Shown in pieces: positions 24,463 through 32,784 of a stretch of DNA of 64,000 nt. Every line of letters begins with the position of its first letter. Within the stretch, counting starts at the first letter, position 1. The notes under the pieces were generated by a model. The model made no database searches. It worked only from the letters and a program-made list of their open reading frames with translations, and was not told where the DNA came from. Both the position numbers and the translations under genes were made by a program. The stretch is from Comamonadaceae bacterium (GTDB lineage: Bacteria > Pseudomonadota > Gammaproteobacteria > Burkholderiales > Burkholderiaceae_C). The stretch is from contig JAIXUC010000026.1 in the NCBI GenBank assembly GCA_027483665.1, positions 62,001 through 126,000 on the forward strand, in the 5' to 3' direction.

Positions 24463-26853
24463 TTATACCGGGGTCAGTTTGGCCACGCTCAGCGCGAGCC
24501 ACTTGACCCCGTGGCGCAGAAAACTCACCTGAGCGCGCGCGTCATCGCCACCGCCCTCGATGGTTTGCACGGTGCCCTCTCCGAACTTGGCATGAAACAC
24601 TTTCATACCCACCGTCAGCGCCACTTTCTGGCCATCACTGCCCTCGGCAGCCGCTGTGCGAGACACCCCGTTTTGCGAAGCCAGCGCGTCACGCCCAAAA
24701 CCACTGCTGCCAGACCAGGCAGGCTCACGCCGGCCCGAAGAGCCCTGCCAAACCGCGGCACCGTGTGCGGGCGACAACCATTTCAGCGCAGCCTCGGGCA
24801 GCTCATCGAAGAAACGGCTTTTGAGGTGGTAGCGGGTCTGGCCGTGTAGCAAGCGCGTTTGTGCGCAACTGAGGTAGAGCCGCTGGCGCGCGCGCGTGAT
24901 GGCGACATACATCAGGCGGCGCTCTTCTTCCAGGCCGTCGCGGTCGCTCAGCGAGTTCTCGTGGGGGAACAAACCTTCTTCCAGCCCGGTGATGAACACC
25001 GCGTCGAATTCCAAGCCCTTGGCGGCGTGGACGGTCATCAACTGCACCGCGTCTTGACCCGCCTGCGCCTGGTTGTCGCCGGACTCCAACGCCGCATGAG
25101 ACAAGAAAGCAGCCAGCGGAGACAGGGTTTCGCCTGTGGGCTCTGAGCCTTCAGAAAATGGCGATGGCGATGCCAACAGGTCATTGGTGATGGGGGCAGA
25201 CACATCCAGACCTTGGCTGACTGGCGACTGCGTCAGGGCGAGGCGAGGCGCGTCTGGCACGTCAGCCGCCAATGCCACCGCGTCGCGGCCAAAGCCTTCC
25301 TGCGTGACGAAGCTCTCGGCCGCATTCACCAGTTCCTCGAGGTTTTCCACGCGCTCGGTTCCGTCTCGCTCGGCACGGTAGTGCTCCATCAAGCCGCTGT
25401 GTTGGAGCACCCGGTCAATGATTTCACGCAGCGTCAACCCTTGCGTTTCTTCACGCATCACATCGATGCGCGCCACAAAAGCACCGATGTTGGCACCCGC
25501 CTTGCCGCTGACGTGGGCCGCCGACTCGAACAAGGAAGCGCCGCTGGCACGCGCCACGTCTTGCAACTGCTCGATGCTGCGAGCGCCAATGCCACGCGGC
25601 GGGAAATTCACCACGCGCAGAAAACTGTTGTCGTCTCTCGGGTTCTCCAGCAGCCGCAAGTAAGCCAGCGCGTGTTTGATTTCGGCGCGCTCGAAAAAGC
25701 GCAAACCGCCGTAGACCCGATAAGGAATGCCTGCGTTGAACAGCGCCGTTTCAATGGCCCGGCTTTGCGCGTTGCTTCGGTAGAGCACCGCCACCTCTTG
25801 GCGCGGCAAGCCAGAGCGCACCAGCTGACCGATTTCTTCCACCACCCACTGCGCTTCAGAAAAGTCCGATGGCAGCTCCATGGCACGAACCGGCTCGCCT
25901 GGGCCTTGGTCAGTGCGCAGGTTTTTTCCCAGGCGGCGGCTGTTGTGCCCGATCAGCGCATTGGCCGAGTCGAGGATGTTGCTGTGGCTGCGGTAGTTCT
26001 GCTCGAGCTTGATCTGGTGCTGCACGTCGAACTCGCGCACGAAATCGGCCATGTTGCCCACGCGCGCACCACGAAAGGCATAAATGCTTTGGTCGTCGTC
26101 ACCCACGGCAAAAATCACATTGCCCTCGCCCGCCAACATCTTGATCCAGGCGTACTGCAGCCGGTTGGTGTCTTGAAACTCGTCGATCAGGATGTGCCGA
26201 AACCGCCGCTGGTAGTGCTGGCGGATGGCGTCGTTGTCGCGCAGCACTTCATAGCTGCGCAGCATCAGCTCGCCGAAGTCGACCACGCCTTCGCGCTGGC
26301 ACTGCGCTTCGTACAACGCGTACAACTCCACCTTTTTGCGGCTGTCTTCGTCGCGGGCCACGACGTCGGCAGGCCGCTCGCCGTCTTCTTTGCAGGCGGC
26401 AATGAACCACTGGGTTTGCTTCGGGGGAAAGCGTTCGTCGTCCACCTGGAACTGCTTGTAGAGCCGCTTGATGGCGCTCAACTGGTCTTGCGTGTCCAAG
26501 ATCTGAAATGTGGAAGGCAAGCCTGCGGCTTGGTGGTGCGCACGAAGAAAGCGGTTGCACAGGCCGTGGAAGGTGCCGATCCACATGCCGCGCACATTCA
26601 CGGGCAGCATGGCGCCCAAGCGCGTCATCAACTCTTTGGCGGCCTTGTTGGTGAAGGTCACGGCCATCACGCCAGCAGGCGAGATTTGCCCGGTTTGCAA
26701 CAACCAGGCGATGCGGGTGGTGAGCACCCGGGTCTTCCCAGACCCGGCGCCTGCCAAGACCAGCGCGTGGGCCGCAGGCAGCTCCACGGCGGCGCGTTGT
26801 TCGGGGTTGAGCACCTGCAACAGTGGGTTATCGCGGGTGTTGTCCAAAAGCAT
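24463..26853 (-). CDS. uvrD: UvrD/PcrA-type superfamily 1 DNA helicase
   Basis: A 796-aa 3'-5' DNA helicase for nucleotide excision and mismatch repair. The ATG at 26853 (MLLDNTRDNPLL) is chosen; an in-frame GTG 13 codons upstream is possible. Motif I is AGAGSGKTRVLTTRIAWL (from residue 34), motif II DEFQDTN, motif III GDDDQSIYAFRGA, motif IV-V QLMTVHAAKGLEFDAVF and motif VI YVAITRARQRLYL. The C-terminal 60 residues carry the Tudor-like KVFHAKFGEGTV segment found in PcrA/UvrD. A Pro/Ser-rich insertion of about 50 residues sits in the 2B region (about 530-580). Its start is 24 bases from that of a divergent exported protein gene. Confidence 0.96.
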   Translation of the reverse strand: MLLDNTRDNPLLQVLNPEQRAAVELPAAHALVLAGAGSGKTRVLTTRIAWLLQTGQISPAGVMAVTFTNKAAKELMTRLGAMLPVNVRGMWIGTFHGLCNRFLRAHHQAAGLPSTFQILDTQDQLSAIKRLYKQFQVDDERFPPKQTQWFIAACKEDGERPADVVARDEDSRKKVELYALYEAQCQREGVVDFGELMLRSYEVLRDNDAIRQHYQRRFRHILIDEFQDTNRLQYAWIKMLAGEGNVIFAVGDDDQSIYAFRGARVGNMADFVREFDVQHQIKLEQNYRSHSNILDSANALIGHNSRRLGKNLRTDQGPGEPVRAMELPSDFSEAQWVVEEIGQLVRSGLPRQEVAVLYRSNAQSRAIETALFNAGIPYRVYGGLRFFERAEIKHALAYLRLLENPRDDNSFLRVVNFPPRGIGARSIEQLQDVARASGASLFESAAHVSGKAGANIGAFVARIDVMREETQGLTLREIIDRVLQHSGLMEHYRAERDGTERVENLEELVNAAESFVTQEGFGRDAVALAADVPDAPRLALTQSPVSQGLDVSAPITNDLLASPSPFSEGSEPTGETLSPLAAFLSHAALESGDNQAQAGQDAVQLMTVHAAKGLEFDAVFITGLEEGLFPHENSLSDRDGLEEERRLMYVAITRARQRLYLSCAQTRLLHGQTRYHLKSRFFDELPEAALKWLSPAHGAAVWQGSSGRREPAWSGSSGFGRDALASQNGVSRTAAAEGSDGQKVALTVGMKVFHAKFGEGTVQTIEGGGDDARAQVSFLRHGVKWLALSVAKLTPV

Positions 26854-26877
26854 CGCGGCATTGTAGGAAGATGGCTC

Positions 26878-27732
26878 ATGGTCCAAGCTCACCGCACCAC
26901 CCCACCTGTCGACGAAACCGAGTCACAGAAGCCAACATTTTTTTCATCAACCAAGGCCGTCGCACGCTGCGCCGCGCAGGCCCCGCAGCCCATAGGACAA
27001 CACTGGCTGCTCTGGTGCAGCAGGACGTTCATCCAGGCGGGCACCTGGGTCGGCCTGTCCCTGTGTTTCAGCTCTGCGACCTGGGCTCAAGGCCATTGCA
27101 CCAGTGAAGGCATCGCCAGGCCGACAGCGCTGGTCGAGCGTTTCATCAATGCCGATTGCGAGGCCTGCTGGAGCGACCCCGGCACGCCGGTGCCGCCACA
27201 GCGGGCGATGGTGCTGGACTGGATCGTGCCCGGCAGCCAAGGTGAAGAAGCGCCCTTGTCCGCTGCTGCCACGCGCGACTCGATCACCCGGCTGCAATCG
27301 CTCGGCCAACCTGAGCCTGGACGCACAGCGCAGCGACAAGCCAGGGTTGAGCCCTCTTCGGCTGTGCGCCTGCGATTGGCACAAGGCCCCGCGCTGAACC
27401 AATACCTCGGGGCTTCGGTGCGTCTGCAACCGGTGCCACCACCGGCGGTGCGGCAAGGCGGCTGGCGCGCCTGGTTGGCCTTGGTCGAGCAAGTGCCTGC
27501 TGGCGAATCGGGCACGCCTGTTGCCCGCCAACTGGTGCGTGGCCTGCTGGAGCCGCCGTGGAGCGGCCGCCAGCAGTTGTCTGGCGAGGACTTGCGCAGG
27601 CTCTCGGAGTCTCGGGTGATGTCCATCCCAGAGGGCGCGCAGGCGGATCGCCTTCGCATCGTCGGTTGGGTGGAGGACGCGCAAGGCCGTGTGCTTGCCG
27701 CCACGCAAACCCGGTGCGTGCCCGTGCCCTGA
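26878..27732 (+). CDS. Exported protein of unknown function with a CxxC motif
   Basis: A 284-aa protein whose hydrophobic segment lies unusually far in (about residues 43-70, FIQAGTWVGLSLCFSSATWAQG), preceded by a hydrophilic region. A later non-ATG start would give a more normal signal peptide, so the N-terminus is uncertain. The mature part begins HCTSEGIARP and contains ERFINADCEACWSD, a CEAC pair in a context that resembles thioredoxin-like DUF1223 proteins, though the rest of the sequence is not convincing for that family. The C-terminal half has beta-strand character and ends TQTRCVPVP. It is divergent from uvrD and upstream of guaC. I do not assign a function. Confidence 0.7.
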   Translation: MVQAHRTTPPVDETESQKPTFFSSTKAVARCAAQAPQPIGQHWLLWCSRTFIQAGTWVGLSLCFSSATWAQGHCTSEGIARPTALVERFINADCEACWSDPGTPVPPQRAMVLDWIVPGSQGEEAPLSAAATRDSITRLQSLGQPEPGRTAQRQARVEPSSAVRLRLAQGPALNQYLGASVRLQPVPPPAVRQGGWRAWLALVEQVPAGESGTPVARQLVRGLLEPPWSGRQQLSGEDLRRLSESRVMSIPEGAQADRLRIVGWVEDAQGRVLAATQTRCVPVP

Positions 27733-27781
27733 TGCGCCACTTGAAGCAATTTCCCGGCAGGTGCCAGCCGTAGAATTGCGC

Positions 27782-27813
27782 ACCGGGCCCAAGCCATTGC
27801 GGTCCGGTTTTTT
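27782..27813 (+). terminator. Hairpin with T-run between the exported protein gene and guaC
   Basis: ACCGGGCC (27782-27789) pairs with GGTCCGGT (27801-27808), including one G-T pair, around an 11-base loop; six T residues follow (27808-27813). It has the form of an intrinsic terminator for the upstream gene. Because a TAGAAT element lies at 27771-27776, just before it, the same hairpin could instead be the first element of the guaC leader. Confidence 0.75.
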
Positions 27814-27890
27814 GTGGGCGAAACATCCCCCTCGAAGCCGGGTTCAATCCAAGCGCCCAGAACTCTCCCTTTTCTGAAAGAGCTTGGACC

Positions 27891-28868
27891 ATGGACATCT
27901 TCGACTACGACAACATCCTGCTGCTGCCGCGCAAGTGCCGTGTGGGCAGCCGCTCGGAGTGCGACACCTCGGTGGAACTCGGCGGGCGGCGCTTTCGCCT
28001 GCCGGTCATGCCCGCCAACATGAAAACCGTGGTGGACGAGACCATCTGCCTGTGGCTTGCGCAGCATGGCTACTTTTATGTCATGCACCGCTTCGACCTG
28101 GACAACGTCGCCTTCGTGCGCCGCATGCTGCAAAGCGGCGCTTTCGCTTCCATTTCCTTGGGCGTCAAGGCAGCTGATGTGGCCACCGTCAAGGCCTTGG
28201 CGGCTGAAGGCCTGTCCCCCGAATACATCACCATCGACATCGCCCACGGCCACGCCGACAGCGTGCGCGACATGATCGGCGTCATCAAGCAGCACCTACC
28301 GGCGTCTTTTGTGATCGCTGGCAACGTGGGCACGCCAGAGGCGGTGATTGACTTGGAAAACTGGGGCGCTGATGCGACCAAGGTGGGCATCGGCCCGGGC
28401 AAGGTCTGCATCACGCGCATGAAGACCGGTTTTGGTACGGGCGGCTGGCAACTCTCGGCGCTGAAGTGGTGCGCCCGCGTGGCCACCAAACCCATCATTG
28501 CCGACGGAGGCATTCGCGAGCACGGCGACATCGCCAAGTCGATCCGCTTCGGTGCCACGATGGTCATGATCGGCTCGCTTTTGGCTGGGCATGAGGAAAG
28601 CCCGGGCCAAACGGTAGAGGTCGATGGACGCCGCTACAAGGAGTATTACGGCAGCGCCTCAGACTTCAACAAAGGCGAGTACCGCCACGTCGAGGGAAAG
28701 CGCATCTTGGAGCCCATCAAGGGTCACTTGGCCAACACACTCACCGAGATGGAGCAAGACCTGCAAAGCTCCATCAGCTATGCGGGGGGCGTGAAGCTGC
28801 TGGACATCCGCAAGGTGAACTACGTCACGCTGGGTGGCGACAACGCCGGCGAGCACCTGTTGATGTAA
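27891..28868 (+). CDS. guaC: GMP reductase
   Basis: Converts GMP to IMP with NADPH and release of ammonia, closing the guanine-to-adenine interconversion; cytoplasmic, 325 aa. It belongs to the shorter (GuaC2, Bacillus-like) type of GMP reductase. The TIM barrel shows [11 protein letters not shown], then [10 protein letters not shown], the active-site loop [15 protein letters not shown] with the catalytic Cys, and [11 protein letters not shown]. The C-terminal [10 protein letters not shown] flap is also typical. IMP dehydrogenase is excluded by the lack of CBS domains and by the shorter length. The gene has a leader of about 110 bases with a hairpin (27782-27813). It converges with the alpha/beta hydrolase gene. 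Confidence 0.96.
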   Translation: MDIFDYDNILLLPRKCRVGSRSECDTSVELGGRRFRLPVMPANMKTVVDETICLWLAQHGYFYVMHRFDLDNVAFVRRMLQSGAFASISLGVKAADVATVKALAAEGLSPEYITIDIAHGHADSVRDMIGVIKQHLPASFVIAGNVGTPEAVIDLENWGADATKVGIGPGKVCITRMKTGFGTGGWQLSALKWCARVATKPIIADGGIREHGDIAKSIRFGATMVMIGSLLAGHEESPGQTVEVDGRRYKEYYGSASDFNKGEYRHVEGKRILEPIKGHLANTLTEMEQDLQSSISYAGGVKLLDIRKVNYVTLGGDNAGEHLLM

Positions 28869-28886
28869 GCCGGCGCTGCAGCCGCC

Positions 28887-29759
28887 TCAGACCCGACCCA
28901 GCAACTCTGACAGGCGAACATGCAGGGGGTCTGCAGGTTCGGTCAGCGCGTCCAGCACGCTGAAATGGTGCCGACCCGCGAGCTCTTCACACACCGGCAC
29001 CACCGCCCTGCCCCACGCCTGCTCGATCAAACGGTTTTGCGCCAGAAACGCAGCGCTCTCCAGGGCACCGGCCAAGCTGTAGAGCACACCTTGGCGTGGC
29101 GCTGGCATGGCCGCCGGGCTGCAACGCAAGGCGTCGGCAGCGGTCAAGCGCAGCGACTCTTGCAAAAAAGGTGTTCGGGTCAACGGCAGCAGGTCGTAAA
29201 GACCAGAAATGCTCATGGCAGCGCGCAGCAAATGGCGCGGCAATCGGGCATCCACAGCTTGCCAGCGGGTGTTGAGGAGCATCGCAGCCAATTGACCGCC
29301 CGCCGAGTGCCCCACCACCACCAAGCGGCGAGGGTCACCGCCAAATTCCGCCGCGTGCTGCCATGCCCACCGCACCGCTTGCACCATTTGCAGACAAATG
29401 TCAGGGATGGTGACTGGCTGGCCTGCAGTCTCTGGGCACAAGCCGTAGTTGGGCACCACGACGCAAGCGCCCATGTCCAGCAGCGCCGGGGCCAAGAAGC
29501 TGTGGTCACTTTTGTCCAATGAGCGCCAGTAGCCGCCGTGAATGAACACCACCACCGGGCTGCCGCTGCGCTGGGCAGCGAACACGTCCAGCACCTGCTT
29601 GTTGCTGGTGCTGCCGCCAGCCATGTAGGCAATGTCCTGCTGGGTCTTGCACCGCTGTCTGGCGGTTTCAGAGTCGGCCTTCCAGCGCGCAAAGTAGTCG
29701 GCATGATCGGGCACCAGCGCCCGGTTGTTGTACTGGGCGTCGAGTTCAGCGGGGGTCAT
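28887..29759 (-). CDS. Alpha/beta hydrolase (esterase/arylformamidase-like)
   Basis: A 290-aa soluble hydrolase. The ATG at 29759 (MTPAELDAQYNNRA) is chosen over an upstream in-frame start. The oxyanion-hole motif is FIHGGYWRSLDKSDHSFLA, and the nucleophile elbow is VGHSAGGQLAAML with Ser in GHSAG; the acid and His residues should be near the C-terminus (GRHHFSVLDAL). The HGGYW and the N-terminal YNNRALVPDHADYFARW pattern resemble arylformamidase (kynurenine formamidase) relatives in this superfamily. No other tryptophan-catabolism gene is near, so the substrate is open. It is divergent from the dehydrogenase gene (89 bases between starts). Confidence 0.9.
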   Translation of the reverse strand: MTPAELDAQYNNRALVPDHADYFARWKADSETARQRCKTQQDIAYMAGGSTSNKQVLDVFAAQRSGSPVVVFIHGGYWRSLDKSDHSFLAPALLDMGACVVVPNYGLCPETAGQPVTIPDICLQMVQAVRWAWQHAAEFGGDPRRLVVVGHSAGGQLAAMLLNTRWQAVDARLPRHLLRAAMSISGLYDLLPLTRTPFLQESLRLTAADALRCSPAAMPAPRQGVLYSLAGALESAAFLAQNRLIEQAWGRAVVPVCEELAGRHHFSVLDALTEPADPLHVRLSELLGRV

Positions 29760-29848
29760 GACCGATCCTGTTGTCGTGGGTTTGAAATGATCATCCCACA
29801 GCGACTCGCGGGCGCGGTCAACGCACACCCATCTTTGAAAGGCACGTC

Positions 29849-30733
29849 ATGAAGATCACGGTTTTGGGCATTGGAATGATGGGCTTGCCCATGGCGCGGC
29901 GTTTGGTGGTTGCGGGCTATGAGGTGCATGTCTGGAACAGAACGCCCGAAAAGGCCAAAGCGGTCGAAGGTGCGCATGTCCACACCAGCGCAGCCGATGC
30001 AGCGCGCCACGCAGACCTGGTCATTGCTTTGCTTGCAGATGGCGAAGCCGTCCTGAGCACCTTGACCGATGGGGGTGTAGCCAAAGCGATGCGGCCCGGA
30101 ACACTGTGGGTTGATATGTCGTCCATTCGCCCAGCCCAAGCGCAAGCCCACGCCGAACTGCTGGCGCAGCAAAACGTGCGCGCACTCGACGCGCCCGTGT
30201 CAGGCGGAACGGTGGGCGCAGAGCAAGGTAGCCTGGCCATCATGGTGGGCGGCGAGCCGGCCGATTTCGAGCGTGCAGCCCCTGTGCTCGCGCACTTGGG
30301 GCGGGCCACTTGGGTGGGGCCAAGCGGATCAGGGCAACTCGCCAAGCTGGCCAACCAGATGATCGTCGGCATCACCATCGGCGCGGTGGCCGAGGCGTTG
30401 CTGCTGTGCCAGCAAGGCGGCGCTGACATGGCACGCGTTCGCCAAGCCATCTCGGGCGGTTTCGCTGACAGCCGCATCCTGCAATTGCATGGCCAACGCA
30501 TGATCGACCAGGACTTTGCCCCCCGCGCCCGCATGACCGTGCAACTCAAAGACATGCGCAACGCGCTCGCCACCGCCCAAGCGTTGGGGTTCTCGGCGCC
30601 CATCACCACGCTGTTTGAATCGTTGTACGCCAGCGCTGCGGCTAACGGTCTGGCCGATGCCGACCACTCGGCACTGATGCTTGAACTGCAGCGCCGCCAA
30701 ACCAGCCCAGCAGACCAGCATCGGCAGCTCTGA
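29849..30733 (+). CDS. NAD(P)-dependent beta-hydroxyacid dehydrogenase (6PGDH-like)
   Basis: A 294-aa cytoplasmic oxidoreductase of the 3-hydroxyisobutyrate dehydrogenase/tartronate semialdehyde reductase family. The N-terminal Rossmann motif ITVLGIGMMGLPMARRL binds the nucleotide, and VWNRTPEKA after the second strand fits NADP. The substrate motif DAPVSGGTVGAEQGSLAIM and the catalytic-Lys region GQLAKLANQMIVGI are intact. Glyoxylate/tartronate semialdehyde reduction or a related hydroxy acid step is possible; the sequence does not decide. It is followed by the tRNA-Lys promoter and is the last core gene before the accessory islet. Confidence 0.92.
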   Translation: MKITVLGIGMMGLPMARRLVVAGYEVHVWNRTPEKAKAVEGAHVHTSAADAARHADLVIALLADGEAVLSTLTDGGVAKAMRPGTLWVDMSSIRPAQAQAHAELLAQQNVRALDAPVSGGTVGAEQGSLAIMVGGEPADFERAAPVLAHLGRATWVGPSGSGQLAKLANQMIVGITIGAVAEALLLCQQGGADMARVRQAISGGFADSRILQLHGQRMIDQDFAPRARMTVQLKDMRNALATAQALGFSAPITTLFESLYASAAANGLADADHSALMLELQRRQTSPADQHRQL

Positions 30734-30743
30734 TTCGCGCGGC

Positions 30744-30749
30744 TATACT
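30744..30749 (+). promoter_or_regulatory. Probable -10 element of the tRNA-Lys gene (TATACT)
   Basis: TATACT is a 5-of-6 match to the sigma-70 -10 consensus, 46 bases before the mature tRNA, which would give a 5' leader of about 40 bases for RNase P. No good -35 hexamer is evident. Confidence 0.45.
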
Positions 30750-30795
30750 GCGCGGCTTCGTTGACGGGCGGTCACTGCGACAACCCAGCAACCGG

Positions 30796-30871
30796 GGGTT
30801 CTTAGCTCAGTTGGTAGAGCAGCGGACTCTTAATCCGTAGGTCGAGTGTTCGAGTCACTCAGGACCCACCA
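30796..30871 (+). tRNA. tRNA-Lys (anticodon CTT)
   Basis: A complete 76-base cloverleaf. The acceptor stem GGGTTCT pairs with AGGACCC (one G-T pair). The D-arm is GCTCAGTTGGTAGAGC, and the anticodon stem GCGGA/TCCGT encloses loop CTCTTAA with anticodon CTT at 30829-30831, reading AAG. The T-arm GAGTG TTCGAGT CACTC is regular, and the CCA end is encoded. Its 3' end is followed by integrase remnants, so it is a likely attachment site for an integrated element. Confidence 0.97.
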
Positions 30872-30895
30872 CCCCAATCTCTTTGTGAATCAACA

Positions 30896-30947
30896 GCTTG
30901 CGCTGCGTCGCAAGCACAAGAAACGCAGCGAAATGCTGCAGTTTCTT
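30896..30947. repeat. Two consecutive hairpins after tRNA-Lys
   Basis: The first is GCTTGCG (30896-30902) with CGCAAGC (30909-30915) around CTGCGT. The second pairs AAGAAACGCAGC (30918-30929) with GCTGC plus GTTTCTT (30935-30947, one bulged A). The second ends in TTTCTT and could terminate the tRNA transcript. Confidence 0.6.
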
Positions 30948-30950
30948 GGG

Positions 30951-30970
30951 TTTGGCACAAATTTGGCACA
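30951..30970. repeat. Direct repeat TTTGGCACA x2 upstream of the integrase remnant
   Basis: TTTGGCACA occurs at 30951-30959 and 30962-30970, an 11-base period. Such TTTGGCAC repeats are a familiar feature just ahead of tyrosine-integrase genes that use tRNA genes in proteobacteria and may be binding sites for the integrase or its accessory factors. Confidence 0.55.
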
Positions 30971-31005
30971 GTTGAAGATCGGTGCCATCACTCTTAAGAG
31001 GCTGT

Positions 31006-31122
31006 ATGGCAGCCATCGCAAAGCACGGCCACTTCTGGCGAGCCGAGGTTCGCCGCATCGGTCACCCAGACGTTCCGTCTAGGTTCGACACCCACATCAA
31101 TACCTTCTGGGTCGCGGTTTAG
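31006..31122 (+). pseudogene. Truncated tyrosine integrase (N-terminal arm-binding segment only)
   Basis: From the ATG at 31006 the frame reads MAAIAKHGHFWRAEVRRIGH, continues PDVPSRFDTH and stops at a TAG after 38 codons. This matches the opening of phage/island tyrosine integrases (MA.I...G.WRAQVRRKG.P....FDTK), the arm-type DNA-binding domain. No downstream frame continues the protein, so the catalytic domain has been lost. The position, 134 bases after the 3' end of tRNA-Lys and after TTTGGCACA repeats, fits an integrase that used this tRNA as attachment site. The call is based on the N-terminal pattern alone. Confidence 0.65.
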
Positions 31123-31295
31123 AACGTCCGTGTCCTGTATTTCATTTGCAACACCCCTTCTGCGTAAGCAGTGGTTAGTCTGTTGCGCCGACCGGTTGAA
31201 TCCGCCACCCAAGGCTGACGCCCGTAGTCCAGAACTCGCCAATCGAAAGCTGCCGGCCGAATGCGCACAAAGCCACCCGAACAAGATTCACCAGC

Positions 31296-32192
31296 TCAAG
31301 GTGTCTCAACGAAATCCAGTCGATGCTCGACGAGTACATCGATGAAACACCGGATCTTCGGCGCGAGTTGCTTCTTGCTCACGTAGGCCGCATAGGTCGA
31401 AAAACGAACTGCCACTTGGCCCTGCAGCAGCAGTTGCAGCTCAGCTTGGGCCACCATCGGTTTGCACACGATGCCCGGTAGGCGCGCCACGCCGATGCCC
31501 GCTGCAGCCGCAGCAGCCACCGAGGCGAGGTCGTTGACGTTGAGCACGGTGTTGGGTTTGACCTTGGCGCCCGTGGGCAGATCCCAGATCTCGCCTTCGC
31601 GAAAGGTGATGGCCGGCGCGGTGCTGATGAACTGCGCGTCGTTTTGCTGGGCGTGGGCCGCACGCAGCTTCGGACTGGCGACGAAGTAAGACGCCACGCC
31701 GCCCAAGCGGCGCACGCTCAGGCTGCCGTCGTTGAGGTCGCTCACGCGAAGCGCCAGGTCCACGCCCTCCTCCACCAGGTTCACCAGGCGGTCGGTGAGG
31801 CGCAGGTCGACCTGCACCTTCGGGTAGCGCTGGGTGTAGGTGCGAACTGCATTCATCATTCGGGCACGCCCGTAGAGCACCGGGGCGCTGACCCGAAGCA
31901 GACCGATCGGCTCGGCCTGCTCGGTTTGCATCGCCGCGTTGGCCTCTTCGATGCGCGCGGCAATCACCACGCACTCGCTGTAATAGCGCTCGCCGGCATC
32001 GGTGGTGTTCAAACGGCGCGTGGTCCGCTGCAGCAAGCGCACGCCGAGCGCGGCTTCCAGTCGGCCGATGCGCTCGCTCACCGCCTGCTTGCTGATGCCC
32101 TGGCGTTTGGCCGCCGCCGTGAAGCTGGCCTCGCGAACCACGTCCACAAACAGCAGCATGTCGGCGGGGGAGATGCTGGGCGCGGTGCTCAT
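31296..32192 (-). CDS. LysR-family transcriptional regulator
   Basis: A 298-aa DNA-binding regulator. The winged helix-turn-helix lies at about residues 9-68 ([20 protein letters not shown], then [29 protein letters not shown] in the recognition region), and the C-terminal effector domain spans about 92-295. The subgroup resembles LysR proteins that control nearby oxidoreductase or detoxification genes. It is divergent from the NTF2-like gene, with a 116-base region between them containing an inverted repeat (32201-32223) and a good promoter for the other gene. It is the first intact gene of the islet after tRNA-Lys, and its likely targets are itself and the NTF2-like/metallohydrolase pair. 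Confidence 0.94.
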   Translation of the reverse strand: MSTAPSISPADMLLFVDVVREASFTAAAKRQGISKQAVSERIGRLEAALGVRLLQRTTRRLNTTDAGERYYSECVVIAARIEEANAAMQTEQAEPIGLLRVSAPVLYGRARMMNAVRTYTQRYPKVQVDLRLTDRLVNLVEEGVDLALRVSDLNDGSLSVRRLGGVASYFVASPKLRAAHAQQNDAQFISTAPAITFREGEIWDLPTGAKVKPNTVLNVNDLASVAAAAAAGIGVARLPGIVCKPMVAQAELQLLLQGQVAVRFSTYAAYVSKKQLAPKIRCFIDVLVEHRLDFVETP

Positions 32193-32200
32193 CGGCCATT

Positions 32201-32223
32201 ATTGTCAAGCGTGGCATGACAGT
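32201..32223. promoter_or_regulatory. Inverted repeat, probable LysR operator
   Basis: ATTGTCA-N9-TGACAGT (6 of 7 positions symmetric) begins 9 bases upstream of the lysR start. LysR proteins normally bind a dyad in the divergent region and repress their own gene, which fits this place. Confidence 0.45.
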
Positions 32224-32242
32224 GAATCAACCCTTGGCTGGA

Positions 32243-32271
32243 TTGTTCTGCAATGCGGACACACATAATTT
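32243..32271 (+). promoter_or_regulatory. Sigma-70-like promoter of the NTF2-like gene
   Basis: TTGTTC (32243-32248) and TAATTT (32266-32271) are separated by 17 bases. Transcription would begin near 32278, giving a leader of about 30 bases before the ATG at 32309. The LysR dyad lies directly upstream, suited to activation. Confidence 0.5.
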
Positions 32272-32308
32272 CTCGTCCGTGGTCCACTGCATTCGAACGA
32301 GGCTCCTC

Positions 32309-32776
32309 ATGAACATATCTCCCCTGACCGCTGCCGACTACGCCGAGATCCAAAACCTGGTGGCGCTGTACTGCGTGACCACGGACAACGCCGATGCCGA
32401 CGCCTTCATGCGCCTGTGGGTCGAGCCCGCCGAGTTTGCCGGCTACGACAGCGGCGCCTTCGGCAAGATGGAAACGTGGCAAGCGATGTATGAATTCGAG
32501 AAGCACCACGTTGGCCCCGGTGGCATGGCCAACGGCAAGCGCCACCAAAGCACGAACATCGTCATCGAGGGCATCAGCGCCACCGAGGCCCATGTCACCA
32601 ACGACATGCTGGTGTTCGAGGTTGCGGACGTTCCGTTCCTCATGGCCACCGGCCGCTATAACAAGAGCGTGGTGGTCAAGACTGCCCAGGGCTGGAGGTT
32701 CAAGCGCCGCACCTTGGACATCGACTCGGGCTTCTTCAAGCTGATGGCCAAGAACCAGGCCGCTGCGCAGGCTTAG
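32309..32776 (+). CDS. NTF2/SnoaL-like protein
   Basis: A 155-aa single-domain protein of the nuclear-transport-factor-2 fold, a small cone-shaped fold used by ketosteroid isomerases, dehydratases and ring-hydroxylating dioxygenase beta subunits. Visible features are [17 protein letters not shown] (first helix), the DADAFMRLW turn, [13 protein letters not shown] and [11 protein letters not shown], the usual final strands. The start at 32309 agrees with the promoter at 32243-32271. It is divergent from lysR and 8 bases upstream of a metallohydrolase gene, probably one transcription unit. The catalytic role is unknown; association with a regulator suggests a response to a small organic molecule. 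Confidence 0.85.
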   Translation: MNISPLTAADYAEIQNLVALYCVTTDNADADAFMRLWVEPAEFAGYDSGAFGKMETWQAMYEFEKHHVGPGGMANGKRHQSTNIVIEGISATEAHVTNDMLVFEVADVPFLMATGRYNKSVVVKTAQGWRFKRRTLDIDSGFFKLMAKNQAAAQA

Positions 32777-32784
32777 GGGCAGCG

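Larger units (their letters stand above)
30872..31295. other. Non-coding stretch after tRNA-Lys with remains of an integrated element
   Basis: No intact gene lies here. In order it holds two hairpins (30896-30947), a direct repeat of TTTGGCACA (30951-30970), a truncated integrase start (31006-31122) and about 170 bases in which I see nothing. The layout tRNA, repeats, integrase is that of a genomic island insertion end that has decayed. Confidence 0.7.

Noticed and set aside
25213-26870. Upstream extension of the exported CxxC protein frame through the helicase gene
   Set aside because: The frame is open by chance. Real coding begins near 26878, where the product takes on signal-peptide and protein-like character.
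27733-27890. Purine riboswitch ahead of guaC
   Set aside because: The conserved three-way junction and loop sequences of purine riboswitches are not present; only a simple hairpin is seen.
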